DNA of 64,000 nt from Prosthecobacter debontii (lineage in GTDB: Bacteria > Verrucomicrobiota > Verrucomicrobiia > Verrucomicrobiales > Akkermansiaceae): NCBI GenBank assembly GCA_945862245.1, contig CAMAXN010000007.1, forward strand, positions 20,583-84,582. The letters run 5' to 3'. Under the pieces are notes generated by a model. The model had not been told where the DNA came from, ran no database searches, and worked only from the letters and a program-made list of their open reading frames with translations. Positions 45,563-54,160 of this stretch are shown here, piece after piece. Every line of letters begins with the position of its first letter. Positions within the stretch are counted from its first letter, which is position 1. The translations under genes were made by a program, and so were the position numbers.

Positions 45563-46618
45563 TCACTTGCCTAGCATCCGCTTCACGGTAGGGACGATAT
45601 CTGCCAGTTCATCCACGACAACGAACTGCCTTTCGTAACACCATTCGCCGAGAAGTTTGATAAGCGGGGTCCAGAATCTCGTGCCGTTCGAATCTTTACG
45701 GTTGAACAAGATGACCGGTTTTTCAGCCATGCTCTTGTTCCCCTGATGTTTGAAAATCATCAGCGCGAGCATTTCCTGTACGGTGCCTGCGCCGCCGGGG
45801 AATATCACGAAAGCGTCGGAGCGCTCGATCATGATTTCCATGCGGGTGTAGATATCAGGCCTGAGCCAGAAACTGGAGAGCCCGGCCGGCAAACCTTCCA
45901 GCTCGATGATATGAGGCACGTTCGATCCGCCCGTCCAACCGCCCGCCTCTACCGAGCCGCGCACGACCTCGCCCATGATCCCGGATTTCCCGGCTCCCGA
46001 GACGCAACCAAAGCGGTTCTCCGCCAAAAGCTTCCCCAGCGTGTAGCCATCCTCGAGGTAATCGTGCTTCTCGATCGTCGCCGAGCAAAACACGCAGACA
46101 TTGCCGATATTGCCGGAGGGCTCGGGTGTTTCGTAAGATACCCCTGCTCTGTCGCCGAGCCGTTTCCGGCCGGCATCTGGCAGGCCTTTGCTTCGCGCTT
46201 TCTCAAGAGTATCAAAAACGTCTTCCACGCGCTCCGCCTCAAGCAGGTATTCGCTGGCCTTCTGTTTCACGGTGCCTAGGGCATTCAGATGATCAAGCAA
46301 GGCGTAGAGCGCCGTCCAGGAGCCGTCGGAGTTCAGCAACACGGTGGGCTTGCCGCTCAGGTTCTTGTCGAGCGTCTGGTACCCGACGAAAATGGAGATC
46401 GCCTTGAACAGATCTTCGAGGGTCGCACTAGGAGTGAACACGAAGGCATCCGCCTCGATGATTTTCCGCTCGATGTTGGATAGCGTGATCTGCTGATCGC
46501 CGTTCGAGTTGTAGATATCCCAGCCCTTGCTAAAAAGTTCGTAAAACAACCGCGCGCGTATCTCCCGATTCGGATCCTTCGTGTCTTTAACAGTTCCCGC
46601 CAATCGTACCTTCGCCAC
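45563..46618 (-). CDS. Duplicated LOG-family protein
   Basis: 351 residues. The C-terminal half (about 170-350) is a LOG/'lysine decarboxylase' domain: VCVFCSATIEKHD, FGCVSGAGKSGIMGEV, and SDAFVIFPGGAGTVQEM with the PGGxGTxxE motif at 274-282. The N-terminal half repeats the same order in degenerate form: EADAFVFTPSATLEDL (about 55-70) where the PGG motif has become TPSATLED, then KPTVLLNSDG at 90-99, aligning with KPVILFNRKD at 300-309. So one active and one inactive copy are fused. LOG enzymes release cytokinin bases or cleave nucleotide 5'-monophosphates. Substrate unknown. Confidence 0.8.
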   Translation of the reverse strand: MAKVRLAGTVKDTKDPNREIRARLFYELFSKGWDIYNSNGDQQITLSNIERKIIEADAFVFTPSATLEDLFKAISIFVGYQTLDKNLSGKPTVLLNSDGSWTALYALLDHLNALGTVKQKASEYLLEAERVEDVFDTLEKARSKGLPDAGRKRLGDRAGVSYETPEPSGNIGNVCVFCSATIEKHDYLEDGYTLGKLLAENRFGCVSGAGKSGIMGEVVRGSVEAGGWTGGSNVPHIIELEGLPAGLSSFWLRPDIYTRMEIMIERSDAFVIFPGGAGTVQEMLALMIFKHQGNKSMAEKPVILFNRKDSNGTRFWTPLIKLLGEWCYERQFVVVDELADIVPTVKRMLGK

Positions 46619-46695
46619 TATTCTGTTGCTTTTAAATTATCCGGATTGCGACCGTTCGTCTCGACTCGGTGCTGCCAAAGTGATAGTCTGCATAC

Positions 46696-47145
46696 ATGGA
46701 TCAATTTCTGCAAGCTGCGATTAATGAAGCCTTAGAGGGTCTTCATGAGGGTGGCATCCCGATCGGCAGCGTCATCGTGCGGAACGGTGAAATCATTGGA
46801 CGTGGCCACAACCGGCGCGTGCAGAAAGGCAGTGCGATCCTGCACGGGGAAATGGACGCCCTTGAAAACCTGGGACGCCAAACGGCGGATGTTTACCGGG
46901 AATGCACGCTCTACACCACCCTCTCGCCCTGCCCCATGTGCACCGGCGCGATCCTGCTCTACGGCATACCCCGCGTCGTGATCGGCGAGAATAGGACATT
47001 CCTCGGTGCCGAGGATCATCTCCGCGCAAACGGCGTGGAACTCACCGTCCTGGACGATCCCACCTGTGTCCGGATGATGGAGAATTTCATCCGGGAAAAA
47101 CCTAGTCTTTGGAACGAAGACATCGGCGAGCGCGAGCAATTTTAG
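46696..47145 (+). CDS. Cytosine deaminase, yeast type
   Basis: 149 residues. Zinc and catalytic residues are H50, E52 (HGEMDALENLG), C79 and C82 (SPCPMCTGAILLYG). The HGE-x-D/S-x-LEN-x-GR pattern resembles the fungal FCY1 family more than general tRNA-adenosine deaminases (HAE). It would hydrolyse cytosine to uracil in pyrimidine salvage, which fits the nearby ppnP. Short and complete, divergent from the LOG gene by 77 bp. Confidence 0.88.
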   Translation: MDQFLQAAINEALEGLHEGGIPIGSVIVRNGEIIGRGHNRRVQKGSAILHGEMDALENLGRQTADVYRECTLYTTLSPCPMCTGAILLYGIPRVVIGENRTFLGAEDHLRANGVELTVLDDPTCVRMMENFIREKPSLWNEDIGEREQF

Positions 47146-47249
47146 AAAAAGGGAGTCGGGCTTATAATCAGCTATTTTTGTAGTCTAAAACTGCCTGCAC
47201 TACCGTACCGAATTAACGCACTTCTCAACTAATTACGCGGGGTATTGCC

Positions 47250-47705
47250 TTACTGCCCAAACTTTTTTTCCAGCACATCTTTCCGGTGCTTAAAGATCCT
47301 CTCCAGCTTTGGCCTCACAAATAGCCCATGCCCAATCTCGCCGAATGGCCAAAGCGGCATTGCGTAATGCACGAGGTCTTTCATCAGCACGCCGCCCTCG
47401 GTTTCCTCGAAGCTGTGGAGATGATGCCAGAACTTATATGGACCTAGGCGTTGCTCATCGACAAACGACTCCCCATCCTTCACCACCTTGATTTCCGTTA
47501 CCCACGGCACCCACACGCCGGGGAAAATCATCACGCGGTATTCGATGATCTGTCCCTCATACATTTTGTCACCTGGCTGGTAAAGTATCTTGAAACCGAG
47601 GTCGTCCGGAGTGATCTCGTCGAGATTCCGTGGGCTAGAAAAGAAATCCCACGCCTCGGTGAGGGTGATGGGCAATAGCTGCGTCTGTTCGAGGGTGTGG
47701 ATCAT
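47250..47705 (-). CDS. SRPBCC-family ligand-binding protein
   Basis: 151 residues. The START/SRPBCC (polyketide cyclase-like) pattern is clear: LEQTQLLPITLTEAWDFFSSP, NLDEITPDDLGF, then WVPWVTEIKVVKDGESFVDEQ and the strand near FWHHLHSFEETEGGVLM. These proteins bind hydrophobic ligands in a cavity; no enzymatic residue is evident. It stands alone. Confidence 0.85.
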   Translation of the reverse strand: MIHTLEQTQLLPITLTEAWDFFSSPRNLDEITPDDLGFKILYQPGDKMYEGQIIEYRVMIFPGVWVPWVTEIKVVKDGESFVDEQRLGPYKFWHHLHSFEETEGGVLMKDLVHYAMPLWPFGEIGHGLFVRPKLERIFKHRKDVLEKKFGQ

Positions 47706-47790
47706 GTTTTGTTAGTCAGAGTAGATCTCTAGCACAGGCAATCGCCTATGCAAACCTACCCAATATCCACATTACCCCTGTTTCCTCCAA

Positions 47791-47940
47791 CTAACTCTCA
47801 TTCTCCTCTTGATCATCTAACGGGAGTTTGTTGATTTTTCTGAGCTCGTCTTTGGCAAAATCATTCGCCTGCATCATTCCCTTCGCGACCACTAACGACA
47901 CAAACAGCCCGATCATGAAAACCGTAAATACTATTGCCAT
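47791..47940 (-). CDS. Tiny membrane protein, 49 residues
   Basis: An ORF from ATG 47940 to TAG 47791, reading MAIVFTVFMIGLFVSLVVAK, then a charged tail with DELRKINKLP and LDDQEENES. One membrane helix and an acidic cytoplasmic end. It starts 3 nt after the stop of the 64-residue gene upstream, so the two form a mini-operon. No family known; no Shine-Dalgarno motif. The open frame, helix and tight spacing support it as real. Confidence 0.55.
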   Translation of the reverse strand: MAIVFTVFMIGLFVSLVVAKGMMQANDFAKDELRKINKLPLDDQEENES

Positions 47941-47943
47941 CTT

Positions 47944-48138
47944 TTACTTGCCTCCATTCGTTTTGATACCTGCCGATAGGATTACGACTCTAACCCCCAC
48001 CCATAGGCTAAGAATACTAGGCACCCAGATCCCCACAAAAATTCCGTAATCGTGACTGACTAGGAACCAAAGCGTGACGCTTGTAATAAAACTAATAAAT
48101 GCACCTAACAGGAATGGATAATCTATTTTGTGAAACAT
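47944..48138 (-). CDS. Small two-helix membrane protein, 64 residues
   Basis: MFHKIDYPFLLGAFISFITS and then VTLWFLVSHDYGIFVGIWVP form two hydrophobic segments, ending AGIKTNGGK. The GIFVGIWVPSILSLW region resembles the small 'GLWAPTILGLG'-type membrane proteins common in planctomycetes and verrucomicrobia, of unknown function. It is 3 nt upstream of the 49-residue gene. Confidence 0.6.
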   Translation of the reverse strand: MFHKIDYPFLLGAFISFITSVTLWFLVSHDYGIFVGIWVPSILSLWVGVRVVILSAGIKTNGGK

Positions 48139-48250
48139 GATGTTGATTCAGATCGGAATTAAATTTTCTTTTAAACTAAAGCCAAAGATGCTGCGAAATA
48201 CCGCAGTTTCAAGGGGATTTTTTTAATCAACCGCATTCACGAATAGCAAC

Positions 48251-49640
48251 TCATGATGGGAAACTCTGGAGTTCGGTAGCGGTGGTGCAGACCTTGAATT
48301 CGTAATTGGAGCCTTCGAGCGTGGTGTTGGCCGTTTCACGGACCTGCAGGACCCGATCCACCCAGGCGAGGTAGCCATCCGAGCCATTGCAGCGGAACTG
48401 GTAAACAAGATCCATTTCAGTGACGGTGGCTCCGAGGGATTTCGCCCATTCGCGGATCTGAGATTGCTCCCCGATGTCTTTCCAATGAATGCGTTGGTCC
48501 TCATCGAGGAAAAAGACTGTGAAGGTGGAGGCATCAATCAGCTCCTTAATCTGATTCTCGCCGAGATTGCTGAAAATACCGAATTTCTTGTTGAGGCGAT
48601 TGGCTTTATCTACGATTAGCCCGCCGAAGCTGTTGGCGGGTATATCGGTGAAGGCTCCGGAGCCAACGAAGAGATTGGAGATGCGAGATTTTTGTAGGGT
48701 GCGAGTGAGCTTCGCCTCGTAGACGGCGCGCGGTGCGCTGTTCTTGGTGACATATTATGTCGCGAGATCGCGATTGGTTAGCTCGACGAGGAGATTAATG
48801 GTAACCACGGTTTTTCCCGTGCCCTGGCCACCGTTGACGATGAGGACGTACTTGTTTTCCGAGTTGGTGGCGGTGGCAAGAGCCAGAGCGGTTTCGTAGA
48901 CAAGCTTCTGTTCATCGATGAGGTAGAACTCGCGGTTGCCCTGGATCATTGAGGCGAGGTGATCGGCTAGGCTTTTTGACGAGCGGATCTTGCCATCGCG
49001 GATGCGATACATAGTTTCACCCTTGTCGCCATATTTCACGTGGACCTTGATAAATGTGCGGAGTTTCAGCACGTCGTCTTTTAAGAAGGCCGGAGCGGCC
49101 TTGGTCTGCTCTGCGTAGAAAGGCGCGTGGATGACGGAGCCGGATTCGCAGTTGTGCAGATACGCGCAGGGCCGCAGATGGATGGGATCGAGGCGCACGA
49201 TTTCATTAAAGTCCTCGATGAGCATTGCGTAGGACCACGCTTGATAGGACGGGTGGTTCACCTCCCGCTCCCGCACGCCGACGAAGGTTCTGACGATGGC
49301 ATCCTTTGTGGTGGTCTTAGCTTCCTGCCATTGCTTTAGCTCGACAATAACAGCTGTGCGCTGAACATCGTCGCTGAGGCCGGCAACAATAAAATCAACG
49401 CGTTTAGCGTTTAGCGGTTTGTGGTATGTTAAACTCGATCGCCACGCCTACGTCGTGTGGGATTTCGGCGTCTTCAAGCACCTTGTCCATGTGCCGAAGC
49501 GAGTTTCTCCAAGTGTCCATCTCTCTTTTTCCTATGGATTTCCCGAGCGTACACTTGAATGATTCTTGTACGATTTCCTCGATTCGGTTCGAGAGAACAT
49601 CTTCGCGAAACTGGGTTTTATTTGCGAGTTAAACGATCAT
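48251..49640 (-). pseudogene. DUF2075-type P-loop ATPase gene, several inactivating changes
   Basis: The frame starts at ATG 49640 with MIV then TAA at codon 4 (49629-49631) where family members have MIVY. It continues ANKTQFREDVLSNRIEEIV, GVAIEFNIPQTAKR, and is shifted at 49402-49415 by a tandem 7-bp duplication; with one copy removed the reading is PQTAKRVDFIVAG, the family sequence. HPSYQAWSYAMLIEDFNE, Walker A GGQGTGKT and Walker B FLDEDQ follow, with another stop TAA at 48755-48757. The end (near 48251) truncates before the helicase-like C-terminus. The original product was a DUF2075/Schlafen-like ATPase. Confidence 0.85.
49402..49415. repeat. 7-bp tandem duplication in the DUF2075 pseudogene
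   Basis: GTTTAGC occurs twice in a row on the plus strand (49402-49408 and 49409-49415). Removing one copy restores the family reading frame, so this is a recent slippage-type duplication. Confidence 0.85.
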
Positions 49641-49786
49641 TTCATCCTATCTACCTCCCAGTTCCCCAGCACCTCGCCGAGGACGACGGTGTAGGTGAGG
49701 TTGCCGTGCTCAAGGTCTACATCGGGCAGGAACTCGTCGCCGATGGCGGCGCTGATTTCTGAGGAGGCTTTGCGTTTTGGGGGCAT
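49637..49786 (-). CDS. 49-residue ORF coupled to the DUF2075 gene, unknown
   Basis: ATG 49786 to TGA 49637, reading MPPKRKASSEISAAIGDEFL, then PDVDLEHGNLTYTVVLGEVL and GNWEVDRMK. It overlaps the ATG of the DUF2075 pseudogene (ATGA), so the two were once coupled. A basic start and an otherwise acidic body are all that can be said. No family recognised; the upstream coupling suggests a real gene. Confidence 0.45.
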   Translation of the reverse strand: MPPKRKASSEISAAIGDEFLPDVDLEHGNLTYTVVLGEVLGNWEVDRMK

Positions 49787-49881
49787 GAAACTGCTTATTT
49801 CTAAACGCTACGGTGTAGGCGGGAAGGGCAAAAGTGGGGATATCCGCGGATTGGGCGGGAGCATACCGTGAGAATGGCAAT

Positions 49882-49906
49882 GGGATCGCCTCGGCGAGGC
49901 GATCCC
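49882..49906. terminator. Perfect 11-bp-stem hairpin, possible terminator or repeat
   Basis: GGGATCGCCTC, loop GGC, GAGGCGATCCC. The perfect palindrome lies between the DUF2075 gene group and the DUF3050 gene. It lacks the T-run of an intrinsic terminator, so it may instead be a REP-like repeat. Confidence 0.5.
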
Positions 49907-49909
49907 TAC

Positions 49910-49935
49910 CTGCAGACCCTAGCTGCAGACCCTAG
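49910..49935. repeat. 13-bp tandem repeat
   Basis: CTGCAGACCCTAG occurs twice in tandem (49910-49922 and 49923-49935), directly beside the hairpin at 49882-49906. Possibly part of the same repeat element. Confidence 0.65.
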
Positions 49936-49972
49936 CTAGAGATTCAAGCGCCGATGGTGACGGCGGCGTTGA

Positions 49973-50794
49973 CTAGTGCTCGGCAAGGACCTGTTCTTCC
50001 GATTTTTTGAGTGCGGCAGAAATTCCGTCCCATAATTGTGTGCGGGATTGCAGGGCTGCCACCGCAGCTTGTGTGGCCTCTTGTTGACGGTGTGTGTCTC
50101 CCTCGCACAATAGATTCACCATTTGCCGGCCCATTTCACCGTGCTCGTCACCATCGAGTTCGATGTGACGATCTAGGTAATAGCGCAGCGTAGCCAGTTT
50201 GCCGGGGAATTGCCGCTCCAGCCGATGCACGAGGCGAGTGAATACCTCGGGGATCATATCCTCCCGACCGTAGGTGAAGGCCGACGCGATTTCATGCATA
50301 CCACCACGCTCAATGACCGCAAAGGTATGCCGCACAAATGCGCTTACAGATTCTGGCACGCCAGCCTGTTCCAATGCTACAGGCACCGACTGGCCCGACT
50401 CGAGCAATTGGATGAAATGCTCCACTTGGGTCGTGTTTGCTCCAGCCTCGCGCATGGCTTGCAGATAAAGCTCGAAGTGACTCGTGGCCCCGCCATCGGG
50501 TAGAGAATCACTCTCCTCACCGAGGACGATCTCATTCACCAACCGACGCACCTTGGCATTGCCCTGCGGCAGCCACGGCACGCTCACACCGGTTAGGCGC
50601 ACCTGCAGTGCCTTTAGCAGTGACATGAAATCCCACACCGCAAACACGTGGTGCTCCATGAACACTGCCAAGTCATCCAAGTTACTGAGTTGACCGTAGA
50701 GGCTATGCTCCATGAGTGCCAGGCGTTCATCGGCGATCGCCGCGTCCAAGCGATTGTTAAAAATGACCATTTTTTGCTGATGAAGTTTGTCCAT
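49973..50794 (-). CDS. DUF3050 protein (heme oxygenase-like fold)
   Basis: 273 residues. DUF3050 signatures are FMEHHVFAVWDFMSLLKALQ, VNEIVLGEESD, and the region LDRHIELDGDEHG. DUF3050 belongs to the heme oxygenase-like superfamily, in which some members are diiron (HDO) oxidases; the conserved His/Glu residues (HH, EIVLGEESD, H-x-ELDG-D-E-H) fit metal ligands. Substrate is unknown. It stands alone between the decayed DUF2075 locus and nadE. Confidence 0.8.
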   Translation of the reverse strand: MDKLHQQKMVIFNNRLDAAIADERLALMEHSLYGQLSNLDDLAVFMEHHVFAVWDFMSLLKALQVRLTGVSVPWLPQGNAKVRRLVNEIVLGEESDSLPDGGATSHFELYLQAMREAGANTTQVEHFIQLLESGQSVPVALEQAGVPESVSAFVRHTFAVIERGGMHEIASAFTYGREDMIPEVFTRLVHRLERQFPGKLATLRYYLDRHIELDGDEHGEMGRQMVNLLCEGDTHRQQEATQAAVAALQSRTQLWDGISAALKKSEEQVLAEH

Positions 50795-50857
50795 GATTGT
50801 TGCTGAAGTTGATTTCAGTTAGGTCAGATTATCAAAAAATCAATGGGATATCGTAAA

Positions 50858-52486
50858 TTACACGAAGCTCTGAACGATCGGCATGCGGCGACCGATGCCG
50901 AAGGCCTTGGTGGTAACGCGTAGTCCGGGGGCGGCTTGCTGGCGTTTCCACTCATTGAGATCAACGCGGCGCTGTATCCAGCGAACCATATTTTCCTCAA
51001 AGCCGCGCTCGACGATCTCCTCGGCACCGAGCTGTTGCTCGATGTAGAGCTCGAGGATGGCATCGAGCACGTCGTATTCCGGGAGTGTGTCCTGGTCTTT
51101 CTGATCGGGGCGCAGTTCGGCGCTGGGGGGCTTGGTGATCGTGTTCCAAGGGATGCGTTCGCCGTGGCGGTTCACCCATTTCGAGACTTCGAAGACTTTG
51201 GTTTTAGGGAGATCGGAGATGACAGCCAAGCCGCCGCACATGTCGCCGTAGATCGTGCAGTAGCCTACGGCGAGCTCGCTCTTGTTGCCGGTTGTGAGAA
51301 GCAGGTGATTGTCCTTGTTAGAGAGAGACATTAGGAACAGTCCACGCAGACGAGACTGCATATTCTCCTCGGTGACGTCCTCCCCTTTCCTCTCGAAGAC
51401 AGGCGCCATGGATTGTTTCACGGCCGCGAAGGCATCCGTGATGGAGACCTCGTCGCAGCGAATGCCGAGGTTCGCAGCAAGCGCGAAGGAATCCTCCACA
51501 CTGCCGCGCGAGGAATAAGGACTGGGCATGGTGAGGCCGCGCACGTTTTCCGCACCTAGGGCGTCCGCCGCGATCACAGCAGTCAGAGCGGAGTCGATCC
51601 CACCGCTAAGTCCAAGGCAGACACTGGAGAAGCCGCATTTGTGGACGTAGTCGCGTAACCCGAGCACGAGGGCGTCGTAAAGCTGCTCTGTATCGCAGGT
51701 CGCGAGGTCTTCTGTTTCCGCTGGCGAAAAAACATCCACTACTCGGCAAGAATCCGTGAAGCCGCTGAGTTGGGCTGTGACGTTTCCGGTGGCATCAACT
51801 AGCATGGAGTGCCCGTCGAAAACGAGTTGGTCGTTGCCGCCGACGGAGTTGCAATAGACGACAGGCACGGCGGCCTCGCGGGCGACATCGCCAAGCATTT
51901 CCCGGCGGCATGCGGGCTTGCCAAGATGGAAGGGAGAGGCGCTGAGATTGATGAGAAGATCAATCCCCTTGGCGGAAAGCTCGGCGACGGGATCGCGGTC
52001 GTAGTAGGGACGCTGGAGGTAATCCTCCGTCCAAATATCCTCGCAGATCGTCACGCCGATGCGTTTTCCTTTCCACAAATATGGCTCAGCCGACTCGCCT
52101 GGTTCGAAGTAGCGACGCTCGTCGAAGACATCATAGGTGGGCAGCAGAGTTTTCCAGAACTTTGCTTTGATCTCCCCTACCTCCAGCCACGCGGCGGCGT
52201 TACGGAAGGGCTTGCCGGTTTCTCCCTCATGAAAACCGACATAGCCAACGATGAGCGGCACCGCCTTCACCTCATCGGCGAGGTAATCAAGCGCCTGGAG
52301 ACATTTGGGGACGAACTGGGATTTGAAAACGAGATCTCGCGGCGGGTAGCCGACTAGACTCATCTCCGGTGTCACCACCAATTCCGCGCCTTTTTCCAAG
52401 CACTCACGATACGCCGCGAGGATGCGTTTCGCATTCCCCGGGAAATCTCCCACCACCGCGTTGATCTGTGCGATTCCGATCTTCAT
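50858..52486 (-). CDS. nadE: Glutamine-hydrolysing NAD+ synthase
   Basis: 542 residues from ATG 52486 (MKIGIAQINAVVGDFPGN); four codons of open frame upstream are dropped. The last step of NAD synthesis. An N-terminal nitrilase-type glutaminase (catalytic Glu in VVTPEMSLVGYP, Lys in KTLLPTYDVFDERRYFEPG (part), Cys in VTICEDIW) is joined to the synthetase domain with CLGLSGGIDSALT and KSELAVGYCTIYGDMCGG. The last gene of the kdsB-pyrG-nadE operon, 13 nt after pyrG. Confidence 0.97.
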   Translation of the reverse strand: MKIGIAQINAVVGDFPGNAKRILAAYRECLEKGAELVVTPEMSLVGYPPRDLVFKSQFVPKCLQALDYLADEVKAVPLIVGYVGFHEGETGKPFRNAAAWLEVGEIKAKFWKTLLPTYDVFDERRYFEPGESAEPYLWKGKRIGVTICEDIWTEDYLQRPYYDRDPVAELSAKGIDLLINLSASPFHLGKPACRREMLGDVAREAAVPVVYCNSVGGNDQLVFDGHSMLVDATGNVTAQLSGFTDSCRVVDVFSPAETEDLATCDTEQLYDALVLGLRDYVHKCGFSSVCLGLSGGIDSALTAVIAADALGAENVRGLTMPSPYSSRGSVEDSFALAANLGIRCDEVSITDAFAAVKQSMAPVFERKGEDVTEENMQSRLRGLFLMSLSNKDNHLLLTTGNKSELAVGYCTIYGDMCGGLAVISDLPKTKVFEVSKWVNRHGERIPWNTITKPPSAELRPDQKDQDTLPEYDVLDAILELYIEQQLGAEEIVERGFEENMVRWIQRRVDLNEWKRQQAAPGLRVTTKAFGIGRRMPIVQSFV

Positions 52487-52499
52487 GTTTACTGCCAAG

Positions 52500-54125
52500 T
52501 CATGCGCTTTCCTCTACGATCACCTTTGCGAGAGCGGCGGCGACGAAGCCGGAGAAAAGCGGATGCGGATAGTTCGGCTTGGAGAGGAACTCCGGATGGA
52601 ACTGCGCACCGAGGTAAAACGGATGATCGGCGAGCTCAACAATCTCCACAAGGCCTTCCTTAGCGGAGACCGATGAGATCACGAGACCGCATTCCTGGAG
52701 CTTGTCCTGGTAGTCCGAATTCACCTCGTAGCGGTGGCGGTGGCGCTCATGAATGCGATCAGCGTTGCCGTAGAGATCAGCGGCCTTGGTGCCAGTGAAA
52801 AGGATGGATTCGCAGGAACCGAGGCGCATCGTCGCGCCCATATCCTCAACACCTTTCTGCTCTTCCTGAAGGCAGATGACGGGATGTAGAGTGTTTTTGT
52901 CGAATTCCGTGGAGTTCGCGCCTGCGAGTCCGCACTTGTTGCGGGCGTATTCGATGGTCGCGATCTGCATGCCAAGGCAGATGCCGAAATAAGGAATCTT
53001 GTTCACGCGGGCGTATTGCGCGGCGAGGATTTTTCCCTCGATCCCACGATCTCCAAAACCACCGGGAACAAGGATGCCATCGACATCGCCGATCACTGCC
53101 TTTGCGCCGTGATCCTCGATCGCCTCCGCCTCCACACGGACGATCTGGACTTTCGTGTCGTGATGTGCACCGGCGTGGATGAGGGATTCGTAGATCGACT
53201 TGTAAGCGTCCTGCAGCTCGATGTATTTTCCAGCAACGGCGATGGTGATCTTGTGCTTGGGATGGATCACCCGCTGAACGAAGGCTTCCCATTTCTCAAG
53301 GTTGGGGGACGGCGTGTGGCCGAGGCCGATCTTATCGACGACGAGGCGGTCGATCTTATCGCGGCGAAGGTCGAGTGGGCACTCGTAAATCGTGTGGGCG
53401 ACATCGCGAAAGGCGACGACGTTCTTTTTCTCCACGTTGCAGAACATGGCGATCTTCTTGCGGTTGTCCTCGTCGAGGTCAGTCTCGGTGCGGCAGATGA
53501 TGATGTCCGGCTGGATACCTAGTTCGCGAAGTTTTGCAACGGATTGCTGGGTAGGCTTGGTCTTTGCCTCGCCGGCAGCCTTGATGTAGGGCAGCAGGGT
53601 GACGTGGATGAAGCAGACGTTGTCCTTGCCCACCTCCAACGCAAACTGGCGCAGCGCTTCGATGAAAAGCAGCCCTTCCATATCGCCGACCGTGCCGCCA
53701 ATTTCCGTGATGAGAACATCTACATCGGGGTTGTTCGTAGTGACCTTGTGCATTCGTTCCTTAATCTCGTCGGTAACGTGGGGAATGAACTGCACGGTCT
53801 TGCCGAGGTATTCGCCGCGCCGCTCCTTTTTAATCACAGAATCGAAGACCTGGCCGGAGGTGAGGTTGTTCATCTGCGACATGACTCCGGAGGTGAAACG
53901 CTCGTAGTGGCCGAGGTCGAGATCGGTCTCCGCGCCATCGTCGAGCACATAGACCTCGCCGTGCTGATACGGCGACATCGTGCCGGGATCGACGTTCAAG
54001 TAGGGGTCGAATTTCTGCATCAGGGTTTTGAGGCCGCGAGCTTCGAGGAGCGTGCCGATCGAGGCCGCAGCGAGGCCTTTGCCGAGTGAGGAGACGACGC
54101 CGCCGGTGACAAAAATGTATTTCAT
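52500..54125 (-). CDS. pyrG: CTP synthase
   Basis: 541 residues, full length, UTP + glutamine to CTP. The synthetase half starts [20 protein letters not shown] with [14 protein letters not shown] and the CTP-sensitive [18 protein letters not shown]. The glutaminase half has [16 protein letters not shown] with the nucleophile Cys and GAQFHPEF with the catalytic His and Glu. Its ATG abuts repeat copy 5, which also carries the kdsB stop. It lies 13 nt before nadE. Confidence 0.98.
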   Translation of the reverse strand: MKYIFVTGGVVSSLGKGLAAASIGTLLEARGLKTLMQKFDPYLNVDPGTMSPYQHGEVYVLDDGAETDLDLGHYERFTSGVMSQMNNLTSGQVFDSVIKKERRGEYLGKTVQFIPHVTDEIKERMHKVTTNNPDVDVLITEIGGTVGDMEGLLFIEALRQFALEVGKDNVCFIHVTLLPYIKAAGEAKTKPTQQSVAKLRELGIQPDIIICRTETDLDEDNRKKIAMFCNVEKKNVVAFRDVAHTIYECPLDLRRDKIDRLVVDKIGLGHTPSPNLEKWEAFVQRVIHPKHKITIAVAGKYIELQDAYKSIYESLIHAGAHHDTKVQIVRVEAEAIEDHGAKAVIGDVDGILVPGGFGDRGIEGKILAAQYARVNKIPYFGICLGMQIATIEYARNKCGLAGANSTEFDKNTLHPVICLQEEQKGVEDMGATMRLGSCESILFTGTKAADLYGNADRIHERHRHRYEVNSDYQDKLQECGLVISSVSAKEGLVEIVELADHPFYLGAQFHPEFLSKPNYPHPLFSGFVAAALAKVIVEESA

Positions 54126-54160
54126 AAACTTTAAATTCTAAATTTTAAACTTCAAGGAAG
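54126..54160 (-). repeat. Dispersed AT-rich heptad repeat, copy 5 (abuts pyrG)
   Basis: On the minus strand: CTTCCTTGAA followed by GTTTAAA, ATTTAGA, ATTTAAA and GTTT, then the pyrG ATG. It contains the kdsB stop codon; the last residues of KdsB (SSLKFKI) come from it. Confidence 0.75.

Noticed and set aside
48223..48537. A 104-residue minus-strand ORF
   Set aside because: It is a shadow of the DUF2075 pseudogene in another frame; no family pattern.
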